Assembly: GCA_905221605.1 (NCBI GenBank)
Contig: CAJNDS010002119.1
Coordinates: 372,001-436,000, forward strand
DNA from: Symbiodinium natans
Lineage: Eukaryota > Sar > Dinophyceae > Suessiales > Symbiodiniaceae
DNA: 64,000 bases
Direction of reading: 5' to 3'
Shown in pieces: positions 12,291 through 23,800 of this stretch (the stretch's first letter is position 1; every line of letters begins with the position of its first letter). The notes under the pieces are model-generated. The model searched no databases. It was not told where the DNA came from and worked only from the letters and a program-made list of their open reading frames with translations. Position numbers and translations under genes: made by a program.

Positions 12291-13880
12291 GATCCCATCC
12301 TCTCCGTTGGGTGGACCTTCACCAGCCCTAAGGCCCTAAACTCTACTCGCTGTAGGGTTGTGGAGTCTATGGCTCAGCAGGAGCTCCGGCAGAGAGAGCT
12401 TAGCGCGAGTTTGTTGCTTTGCGCTGTTTGCCGCGTGCTCTCAAAAAGTGCCCCCTGGGCAGAGGTTCGAGCAGCTCAAAGGGTTGGTGCTTTTGCCCAA
12501 CCTAACGTCCTCAGTTATCAACCCTGCATGACAAGCTCAAGGCATCGGCTCCCTTCATTCCTGAGTACAAAGAGTGAGCTCGCAGCAAGCACCCCCGAAA
12601 TGAGTTAGGCGACTCAATTCCTGAGGGCATCCAGCATTCCAGAAGGGGCAAGTCTGGATGAGGCTTTCAGGGCCCCATGAATACGAGGCTCTTGGGGTGA
12701 AGGCTGAATGCAATGCTGCCGCGCTGCGTTGGGCTCTGAGGGAACCAGGACACTGCGGCAGTTAGAACCCTCCTATCCGCCCTCCGCGTCGGGGGCCCGG
12801 TTTGACATCGAGCTGTCTCGGATCTTTTCATTGGAGGACTCGGGCGTGTTCTCGTCCTCTGCCCTAAGCTCTTCAGGCCTCGGATCGAACGCAGTCTCGG
12901 CTTTGGGATTCAGGGCTCTAGCAAGCCCGGTTTGGACTCTCAATGGGAATACTCGGAGGAGAGAACAAATCCACTAAGCAATGCATTGTAAAAGCACTGG
13001 TGAGCATCCTGAAGCCTGCAGTTTCAGCCATCGGCCTTCCTAATCGCGCACACACACACACACACACTTAGGCTTGCCCTCTTTTCCCAGACTCGTAGAC
13101 CCAAAGCCTACAAGGATTGTTTCGGAAAGGGCTCTTGGCCAGTTTAGGGTGGGGATCAGCGGTTTCAGGTTGGGCCTGGGCTCGTGCCTTGCACACAGGG
13201 CTCCAACAACGCCAACAGCGCCAACCACAAAGCAAATTCCGCAGCATTTGCCTTTACAAACCCATCGCTCTGCGGGTGGGCCAGCAGTGCCAGCAGACGT
13301 CAGGAGGCGGCCAATCAGACGCCGGGATGCATTACTTAGGTGCTGCGGGATTTCTGGATTAAAGCCCCACACGAAACCCCCAAATCCCTAGCAGCCCTAG
13401 CTCGGGCGCAGGCCTAAATTTTCTGTTGGCGCCAAATCAAGGGACCTCCCGAGCTTTCCCATAGCTTTGACGAGAGACTTGGTGCCCTCCGGCCGTCTAA
13501 GCCCACACTCCCCGAGCCAAACCTTAGATGTGTCCCGCCACAAAGGTGCGTTGGCATCATGGGCACCTGCAACTCTTGTGCAGCCGACAAGGAACTGCGG
13601 GGCCCGCCAGGTGATGAGTCCTTCGCGCCTCAGAGTTTCGCAGGGTTTCGCAGGGTTTTGGAGGGTTTGTGAGTGCGACGGCGGTGTGCTGCGAATGCTT
13701 CCTTGTTAGAATGGAGGAGGGGTGGCGGTCCGCACAACGGGGGGAGGGGGCAGGGGGGAGCGTGCGCAACACTGTATGCACTTCTGACCTGCCTCGTTTG
13801 GTGTTCGGTGCGGCATCTCCGATGCGAGTTGACGTTGCTTGGGAGGCATCGAAAGCAGGGCATGGGTCCCCAAGAAACGT

Positions 13881-14834
13881 GGATGGGGCACACCAGGTGC
13901 AAGAGCTCTATGCGGCACACGTGTGGCACACTTGTAACACCCAAGCAGCCCCTGAACCTCACGGAGCGGTCTACTGTGTCTATTGTTTGTGTTGGCGGCA
14001 TGGAGTGCAGGATTCGCATCAGCTGATCATGGACCTCAGCAGGTTGCCCGAGATTTGGTCGCGTTTGAGCCTTTACGAGATGGGTTTCTGAAACCGCGAT
14101 CCTCCCCCAAGCCGAGGAAAAAGCCGTGCCTGTCGATCCGCTTCTCAACCTGGGCGACTGCCTCTTTGATGACAAGGCGGCGTTTTGATCTCTGAGTCCG
14201 ATTAGAGGAATACGGAGGACCAAAGGAGTCACCACATAAAAGCTCGAAAAGTGCCTTAAGCTCCACAATGGTCCAAGCCTCTGAAGCTTGAAGAGCTCAA
14301 GGCCCGAAGCCCTTCACCTGCGCGCCAAAAGCAGAAACCAACTCCAATCCCTAGCAACTATTGCTGGCCATACGCTGGCTGTACAAGGCAGAGAAGAGTA
14401 TGTGCAGCACCTCGCAATCCCGATCCGGTCCCTCTGTGTAGGTTGAACTTGCCCGGAATTTCGGGAAGTTGGGGTGTGGCAGTTTAGCGCGCTTAGGTTT
14501 TGGGGGTTCCCAAAGGGATCAAAGGTTACCGAGCGGCTACGCTTCGAAGGTCACACAAACTCTGCTCAAACGCAGATCAGGGGTGTTCGTCCGACTCCTG
14601 AAAGCCGCCGTGAAACCTTGTGGCCCCAAGCCATGTGCCGTGAGAGAAGATACAGTGTGGGCCAAAGGAGGAAGACATTCTTGTTGGCTTTCCTGCCGTC
14701 TTCATCTTGAAGGGTGTTTGCTTTAAGGTGCGATTTTGTTGTCCGAGCCCAACATAGGGTTTGGGGCTTAAAGCTTTGCAGCCGGACCCACCGAGGAATC
14801 GATTCTTTCTGCTGGGGAGGGGGGGGGTGGGGAG
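13881..14834 (+). other. Region upstream of the first recognised glutamine synthetase exon
   Basis: The missing amino terminus and start codon of the glutamine synthetase should lie in or before this stretch. A small segment after CACCAG near 13900 reads VQELYA, which resembles the VSELFG sequence that precedes the conserved start of the type III family, so it is a weak candidate for the preceding exon. Nothing else here is convincing. Confidence 0.25.
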
Positions 14835-17800
14835 CCTTGGGAGAGAGTTGTCGGAGGTCATGTCCGAGACGCTACCCAGAGACGTCATGCAGCGCTACCA
14901 GGCGCCCTGAGCAGAGAACCTTATTGTCCGAAGGAGGAGGTGCTTGCTGGAAGTGTTCGTTTCGGTTACAACTTACAACCCAGTGACAGTTTCGCAGGGA
15001 GCATTTCGGGTTGAGGGATGGGCTCCGAGAGGCGGATGTTGGGATAGCGGTGCACACGATGGCAATGCGTGTTTCATGTACATATGTCTACACGCAAGAG
15101 CTTGTTTCCCGAAGGAGTGCCTGATCACCGGAGAACCCACCACGGAGAAGGAGTGCCAAGTTTGACTCTCCCCCACACGTGCGACGGCTGAGTGTCAGAG
15201 ACATCACGAGCCTCCTCTCTGAAGCTGCAGGGTTCAGCCAGTGCCCCGTCAAGCAAAGCGCAGCAGCCTCAAACCTTGTCCCCATCAGTCAAAGCTTCAT
15301 TCCCAACGGCTCCCCAGCCTTGGTCCTAGGCCCCGAAGCCTTGTACCTTGCACTTTGAACCACTGCAGCTGCAGCCAGTCACACCCTCCCCCCCCACTCC
15401 CGTGTCCGTTAACCGATGCTAGACCTCCTGAGCTCTGCAGGGTTTACGGGTCTATGTGGTGTTCGGGGTTCCAGCGATGCAGCAGTACTAGCTGGTATAC
15501 CTCACACATCCTCACATGCACACACATACCATCACATACCTCTCAACCCTCCTGAGACCAGGACCAGAAGGTCATTGCGGACCTTCTTTTCCAGTGGGCT
15601 CGTGAGCGAGGAGCGATTGACTTCGCTCATTGGTTCTTCCCGCTGCGAGGTGCGGTGCAGGGTTGTCAGATTTTGTAGCCAGCTACAGAGCCCCTACGGT
15701 TCCAAAAAGGGTTAACGAGGGGATCTCCGGGCACCGTGGTCTCAGCTGGGCCTCATTTGCTTCTGTTGGCGTACATCGTGACTCCAAGAGGCTTTGCAAT
15801 TTGGAAAAGAACGCTGGCCTCCAACCGCCATAATCTCAACAGCGCCCATATAAATATATATATATATATATATGTATGTATCCTCGAGCTGAAGAACCCT
15901 GAACCCCAAAGCCCTCCCAAGCCCTGAATCTGAAAGCCAGTCGGAGGTGGAGGTGGGGCCGTGGGCGGTATGCTGGGCGCGTACAAGCAGGCATCATGGG
16001 ATTTTCGACATCTCGAAAGTTTGGTGTGAGCGATTCTTTTCGTGAAGGAAGGTTGGAATCGAGCAGGATTGGTTGATTGGTTCTTCGCAGGCGGGAAAGT
16101 GTGCCATAGGAAGCAATTGCTGAAAAGCGGAGACGATCGAAGAAGTGTGGCGGCGGGGCGGGGGGGGGGGGGGGAAGTAGTAACGAGTGCTGTGGGGTGA
16201 ACTCGGACTCGGCACGCCAGTTGTGGGAGGCCATCCTCTACTTAGCCTCAACGATATTCTTGGTGCTTGGCCCGGCTAGCATGCTTAGCATGATTTGCTG
16301 GATCGTGCGGCATGAGAGGTAGGAGCAAGTAGGGTTAAGAGACAGAAGAAGACGCAGATACAGACAGCAAGTGACAGAGAGCGCGAGGAGAGAGGGGTTT
16401 TGGCGCTGGAGCCTGGCAACACTAATGTAGGGGGGGGCTTAGCGGCTTAGCGGTTTTGTTGTTTTTTGGGGGGGCCCCCAACGGGGAGGACACGCTGATG
16501 GACCTGGACTTTGGCTCCAAGTTCACCACGAAGCCGATGAAGGCCAGGAGGATTTGAGCAGAAGCCTCCCTGAATTCAGATGGGCTTGAGGGGAATTCTT
16601 TTCCTGGTGCTGTGGGAGTTCGGCAGGCCCCAGGTTGCTTGGACCCCAAGTTCTTCCAAGCTGAGAGCCTTGAGGGGCCTAAGTCTACGGACTGCATCAA
16701 CGGGGAATGTCTCGAGGCGTGCCTCCCAGCCGAGCGCCTCTTCCAGGGCGAGACAGACGGCTCCTCCTTCCCGAACGGCGGCGCCTGGCCTCCGATCTTA
16801 AGGGGTTTCGGATATTTCAGATATTTCAGGGATCCGGGATGCTACCAAAGCCTGGCTCCTCACTACCCACAGAGAATTTCACTCCTGCAGCCCAGCAGTG
16901 CAAACCTTCAAAAGTAGCCAAGCCAGCTCAACTGGCAGAAGGGAGCAAAGGGAACTGGGCTGCAGAGCTGCTTCGCCCTTGGACCCCAAGATGCCCTCCA
17001 TTCGTCCATTCGAGGCCTCCGTGTGACGCACTCCGCCGCGGCTTTCACCACCTGGGACCGATCCTCCCCCCCCTTCGTGATGAGCCCCTTCCTGTTTAGT
17101 CCGTTGCGTCCTGCTGGGGGATCAGTATTTGAATGTGTTCAAAGGGTGGTGAGGTTGAGGGCTTTGGGGTTCAAGTTGTTCTCATGGACTGACAGCACGG
17201 GTCTGTCGTGCTGTCCATGTACCGGTGCGAGACCGCAGCATCCTGCGCTACACTTGCCCGAATTGCTCCCAAGCCCAGCGACACCGCACGATTCCGAAGT
17301 CCCCAAATCCATCCGACTGCCAAGCCGCTCAGGAACAAGACGCTCTACATTCCCTGTGGCGTCCTCGGAACATGGCGAGGGCGCTTTTTTGAGGAGAAAT
17401 GCAGCTTGAGGGGCGGCATCGATGAGAGATGTAAGTCCTGGACTGGCAGTGATACCACCTCACGACAATCTTGATTTGAGGGTTTTCGTCGGAAGCGGTT
17501 CCCCTTTCCCTCCGGGGAGTTGCCGAGTTCTTTGCATGAAGTTTCGGGATTGGAGAAGCGCTTCTTGCAAGGTGCCTTCATCACGCACTTCGGGAAATGC
17601 ATCGACGAGAAGACGCCTCTGCTGCGCTCCATGGACGCCGTGAAGACCCACGGACGCTGCGAAAGCTTTGGGGGGCACCTCCCGAGCCCGAACTCGCCCT
17701 GAACAAGCCCTTTCAAAGCCCTGAAGAGCACACGCGCAGGCCCTTGAGTCTGTGCCTCGCACACAGAGGGGCCTCTGAGGGGTGGATACACAAGGTGCCA

Positions 17801-20800
17801 CGCCAAACCCTGCGAGCCCCTAAAGGCCCCTTGATATCTTCCTTGTCAAAGCCGTGGCCCCTGGGCCTTGCAAGGACTGCGCCTGCTGAAGGCAACCGGC
17901 CTGGGCAAGGATGCGCAGACCATCCACAGCTGCCCCCGTACATTCAGCAACGCTCCGTTTTCTGTGCTTCGGATTTTGGAGATTCTGGCCTGATGGGCTC
18001 CGGGGCCGGTCTTGTATGTCGCCCAAAGCCCCAAAGCCCGGAAACCCCAGATCGAAGGTGGACGCTCAAGCCCTGTGCAAACAAGGACCAAGACCACAGA
18101 AGGACGCTGTATTCCACGTCAAAACCCCAAGCATCCCCAAAGCTTTAAAACCATTTTCCCTATCAGAGCACTCCAGGCTTCTTGGGCTGGGAGCAGGAAT
18201 TCTTCGTGGTCAAAGCTGAGCACTTCAAGGCCTGCGATTCTTTTGTACCCCCCATGAACAGTCAGAATTTCCACACGGAGAGTCCTCCAACTCCCTGCCG
18301 TCCCGAAGCCCGAAGATCCTGACGCTTCAGCCAGCTTTGCGTTCCAGTTTCGCAGGCGCGGCCCGACCTGGTCAACACCGGAAGGACGCTGTTCGGAAAG
18401 CTGCCCACACGCCGCTTTGCGCCGTCGAACGTGTGTGCTTGTAGGTTTTTTTGCAGTGCAGGGGTTCTGTTTGGGGTTTTTGTTCTGGTCTTTGGGGGGT
18501 TGCTTCTGCAGGTGTTGGGTGTTGTCCTTGCTTGCTTTTCACGGGCTCTCTGCTTGTCCGGTGCTTGAGATCGAGGCCATCAGCAGGGTGACCTGAACTA
18601 CTTCCAGCCCATGCCCGGGAATGTGCAGTCGCTCAGCAAGATTAGGACAGCTCAGGGGTCAGGAGAGCTTTGCAGGATTTATCCATTCAGCTCAGGAGGG
18701 TTTCGGCTTTGGGTAGTTTGAGGATGTTGGGGTGGGTTGCCTTCAACCGGAGGTGCCTTCCCTCCCGCAGCTCAGGCTGTTGCTCGATCGGGCCCAGGCC
18801 GCGATGATCAAGGTCGGATGCCCCATGGCAGTGAAGCACAACGAGGCCAGTCGCTTCAGCATCCCCCTAAGGCCGATCCATACGAAGCAGTGTTTACATT
18901 ACTGTTATTGGTGATGGTATATGTGGTGGTTCCTTGCCATTCTTGGTGAGATGTATGCATGTATGTATGTATGTATGCATGCATGCATGTATGTATGTAT
19001 GTATGTATGTATGTACGTATGTACGTATGTACGTATGTACGCATGTACGTATGTACGTATGTACGTATGTACGTATGTACGTATGTACACATGTACATTT
19101 CCTTGCTTGGGGGGTACTCGCAATACAAGTCCGACCGCACTAAAACCTTGGGCCCTTAAACGGCGGATTTGATGGGGGCTCAGAGGCGGGCGCTTCACCT
19201 TTGAACGCTTTGCTTTCCCCCGTGGGCTGAACTAGCCTCAGTTTACAGGATTAGACACTAAAGTTGGAGCTCGGAGGCTTGCAGAGGGCTCAGGAACCGA
19301 GGCCCCCAGAGTGCCCCGACGAATTGGCACGAAAACCCTCCTTTCACAACGCAGGTGGCACCGGGTCAGCACGAGATGTCTCCGGTCTTCCGGACAGCCG
19401 GCAGCTGAGTTGTGTTGTTTTGCGTGTCTCTGCGAGTTGTGTTGTGTGTGTTGTGTGTGTGTGTGTGTGTGTTTTGTTCGGGCGCCGTTTCCAGCACATG
19501 TTTACTAGCTTCAAAACGAAACGCGAAGCCTTAGACTCCTCCAATTCGTTGTGCAAAGCCAAGCACAGAAAACGTGCAGGATGAATGAAATTCTATGTCT
19601 GCATTGCAAAGGGTGGTAGGAAGGATTTTTGTAGGCATGGTAGTTCAAGCTCTTTTCGGGTTTGGTAGGTCAGGCTTGAGGCTTTCAGGAGTGTGGCTGT
19701 GCCATTCGGCTTGGACTGGACAGACCATGCAAGGCGAACGTGTCCTGCGACAGCAATGTGCTTTTCATGGAGGTGCGGCGGACATCGGCACCTTGCCGAT
19801 TGTGGGGTTTCCGAAATGGTTTCGGTCTCACATGATTGCATGCTCGGTGCATCTTGAAGCTCAGAGCCCCTAAGCCCCTAAGCCCCTAAGCCCTAAACCT
19901 TCAATGCCCACCTAGCTTCACACCCCAAGCAAAGTCCATGCCATGGCCTATGATTGAATCAGGCTTCACTTAAACCTCCATCCTGAGGCATTCGCGCCTC
20001 TCGCCTGGGTATGCCTAAGCCTACTCCCTAGACCCCCCCCCCAAGCACAATCAGAAAGCCTTGGGCCTCAGAGACGGCACCAAGTCCGTCACCAGTGAAG
20101 TCTCAACACTTGCTTTTGCAGCTTTGTTTTACGCAGCGCTTCTCCCTATGCAAGAAGCGCTCTCTGAAGCCCTACGACGCTACGAAAACACGACTCCGAG
20201 ACTCCCCTTCTGGCAGGTGATGAACCGGGAAGCTGCGAAGCTCGGCTTGCAGGCCTCCGGAGCCCCTGTGTGCATCTCCAAACCAGGTTCTCATGGGCGC
20301 CTCAGACAGTTAATCCGGTTAGACCAGCCCCCACACATGCTCTCAACGCACGTTTCAGGGCGTTGTCTCCCTCCACCGCCAGGTTCTTTTCCATGAGAAG
20401 CCCTTTGCGGGCATCAACGGCAGTGGCAAGCATGCCAATTGGTCCATCGGAACGGACACAGGCTTGAGTCCCACTTTGAGAAGAGCATGTCCGTGTTTAG
20501 GGGGCCGTTATGCTCGGGTTCTGGAGGGGGAAAAGGCCTCCCAAAAGGTGTTGTGTGAGCCTCTCGCATCGAAAGAACAGAGGGCAGTTGCAGCTCTGGG
20601 GCTTAGAGCTTGCTGGTTGCTGGGAGAGGCCTCAACTTCTTCTACCCTGGCAAGAACGAAGAGGGCGTGAAGCTCTTTGTGACCGGCATCGCCTGCCTCA
20701 CGCCCCCCGGTCTTGTCAACCCTGAAAGGCCTTCGCGCAGCCACGTATCAAGCCCTAGGTTTGCCCCCCCCCCCCTTGCAAATTCCAAGAGGATAGTGTA

Positions 20801-23800
20801 GGGCCCCCAGGATGTCCATCTCACCACCGAGCCTTCTGCCTTGCCATGCCTAGAGCCCCAAAGTCTTCTGACCCTGCAGGGGTCTAAGTTGGAAAACAGG
20901 TCCCAGGGCCAATCTTCCCCGAGCGTAACACCGAACCCTGAACCCCTTGCATCCCTAAACAAGCCTAAGGACCCCAATTCCTCGACACCTTTCAAGTAGC
21001 CCCAGAGGGGCTTGAGGGGCTGTACGGGCTTAGGAGCTTTAAGGGCTTTAGGGGCTGTTTAGGGCTTTAGGGTTGTAGGGGTTTAGGGTTTAGGATTCGG
21101 ACAGCTGAGAAAATTGTTGGCTTAACTCATCGGGTTCAGCGAAGGCACTCGTTGGTCCAGCATGTGTGTTTCAGGCTACAGCCTGGATACTCCGTCCCCA
21201 CCACACCTTGCACGGCCAAAGGCCCTCCTGTGTAAGGCCATTGGGCTGGAAGTAGGGGTGTGGCTCCTAAACCCTCGAACCTTTTTGAGGTATGGCCTGG
21301 CCCAGTACAATGAGCTCGTTCGCTGCACGGTGGCCTCTGCAGGTAACGACCACCGCCTGGGTGCTCAGGCGCTTCGGGAGATTGTTGTTGTGTATGTATA
21401 CTACTATTCATATCATGATCAGTGTTATTATATATATATATATGGGCGTCCGCCTATTGCGGTTCCCCTTATTTTTTTAGGTTTACATAAATGTATATAT
21501 TTTAACCCTAAACCATCGTTATAACCACAGCAACAAGTCGATGATGATGTAGGTACCCCAAACCTATAGGGTTAAGTTTGACAGGTTTAGGGCTTCAGAT
21601 TCAGGCATTTAAACGTCAGCCCGCAATGAAACCTAAACCCTAACCGTTCAACCCGATAGAGTTAAGGTTAAGCGGTTAGGGTTTAAGATTTAGGTATTTT
21701 TAAACTTTAAACCTAAACCCATAGAGATTTAACCTTAAGGGTTGAAAGTTCGGGCAGTTAAACCTTAACCCTGAACCGTTTAGGGTCAGAACCCTAAAAC
21801 CCGACAGGGCTCTACAAGGAACAAAGGTTTTGACCCTAAAGGGTGCTGAAGGTATACATGCCCAGACCTTAGGTTGTCGAACCATTGAACCCTATAGGGT
21901 TTAACGGTTTAGGTTTAAGGTTTAGGCATTACCTGTACGATAGAACCTTAAAGCCCTATAGGGCTTGGGGCTTAGATCCCTAAACCTTGAATCCCATAGG
22001 GCTATGCCTACGTTTGTAGGGCTTTCTTCCCGGTGACGCGAGAATACTGTGAGCAAATGTCCTTTTCACTACTTCCTGGGATTCAAAATATAAACAAACC
22101 ATATCGTTATATGATAGAACTCAGGTTTTGCTTATCAGGGGATGGTTGCTTGAGCTATCTTAGGTAAGGTAAGGATTTTAGGATAGAGGTTTTGTTTTGC
22201 TTATTGGGGCGTGATGGGGTTACCCTCATTTTCTTATAGGCTATTTACATGTATATAAATCAAACCCTGAACCATAGTTATAACCGCAGCAAGAAGTTAT
22301 AACCTTGTCATAAAGAAACTTCCGCAGAGCTCGTCAAATCCGATCATGATGTAGGCGCCCCAACCCTAGAGGGTCAAGGTTGACAGGTTTAGGGTTGAAG
22401 ATTGAGGCATTTAAACCTAAGCCGGCAATTCAACCTAAACCCGAACCTTTAAACCCTATAGAGTTAAGGTTTAAGGGGTTGGGGTTTAGGATTTAGGCAT
22501 TTAAAACGAAAACTCGAAAAGTTTCAATCTTAAGTGTTTGAAGTTCGGGCATTCAGACCTTAACTCTGATTCGTTTAGGGTCAGAACCGTAAAACCCTAT
22601 AGGGCTCCCAAAGGTTCGAAGATTTTAACCCTAAAGGGTACTGAAGGTATACATGCCCAGACCTTAGGTTGTCGAACCATTGAACCCTATAGGGTTTAAC
22701 GGTTTAGGTTTAAGGTTTGGGCATTAATTACCTATACAATGGAACCTTAAAACCCCAGAGCGCTTGGGGCTCAAATCCCCAAACCTTGAATCCCACAGGG
22801 TTATGCCTACGTTTGTAGCGCTTTCGTCCCGGTGACGCGAGAATACTGTGAGCAAATGTCCTGCCACTACTTCATGGGATTCAAAATATAAACAAAGAGG
22901 ATAATTCAAGTTTTGCTTATCGGGGGATGGTTGCTGAGCTATCTTAGGTAAGGTAAAGATTTTAGGATAGAGTTTTTGTTTTGCTTGAGCTATCTTAGGT
23001 AAGGTAAAGATTTTAGGATAGAGGTTTTGTTTTGCTTTTTGGGGCGTGATGGGGTTACCGTTACCCTCATTTTCTTTTATAGGCTAATTTACATGTATAT
23101 CAATCAAATCCTGAACCATAGTTATAACCGCAGCAAAAAGTTATAACCTTGTCATGTACATATATCCGCAGAGCTCGTCACTTTCACTACTTGCTGGGAT
23201 TCAACATATACACAAACTATATCGTTAAATGATGGAATTCAGGAATTGCGTATCGGGGGATGGTTGCTTGAGATATTTTAGCTAAGGTAAAGTATTTGGG
23301 ATATTTCGCTTGTTGGGGGCGTGATGGGGCTCCCCTTATTCTTATGGGTTTACGTAAGTGTATAAAAATCAAACCCTAACCCATAGTTATAACCACAGCA
23401 ATAAGTTATAACCTTGTCATATAGAAATTTCCGCAGAGCTCGTCAAATCCGATCATGATGTAGGCGCCCCAACCCTAGAGGGTTAAGGTTGACAGGTTTA
23501 GGGTTTATGATTGAGGCACTTAAACCTAAGCCGGCAATTCAACCTAAACCCGAAGCTTTAAGCCCTATAGAGTTAAAGTTTAAGAATTAGGGTTTAAGGC
23601 GCAATCCCATATAGTATACGTATACTTCTGAGCAGAAAAGATACGGGAGACACTGCTTGCGATTCAGAATATTCGGAGCAGAAAGGATACAGGGGACACT
23701 GCTTGCGAATCAGAAGTTTATGAGCAGAAAAGATGCGGTCGAGGTACCTCGGCAGGAGCACCATTAAACCATCAAACCATTAAACCAATAAACCATTAAA

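Larger units (their letters stand above)
1316..13880 (+). other. Intron-like DNA with isolated exon-like segments
   Basis: About 12.5 kb without a continuous reading frame. Most of it is low-information DNA full of short CCCTAAA/TTTAGGG-like and CCCAAACCC-like words, as in the introns of the identified genes. Between these lie short segments with protein-like composition directly after an AG on the + strand; the better ones have their own entries. Others that could be exons but are weaker: 3470-3520 (KVAHGRKVVVREAIA), 7580-7660 (proline-rich), 9330-9395, 9820-9905 and 11830-11905. They probably belong to the gene starting at 396 and perhaps to one more gene before the glutamine synthetase. 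No boundary between genes was found. Confidence 0.4.

Noticed and set aside
18856-19198. Tyrosine/threonine/histidine repeat proteins
   Set aside because: Generated by the ATGT/ACGT tetranucleotide repeat.
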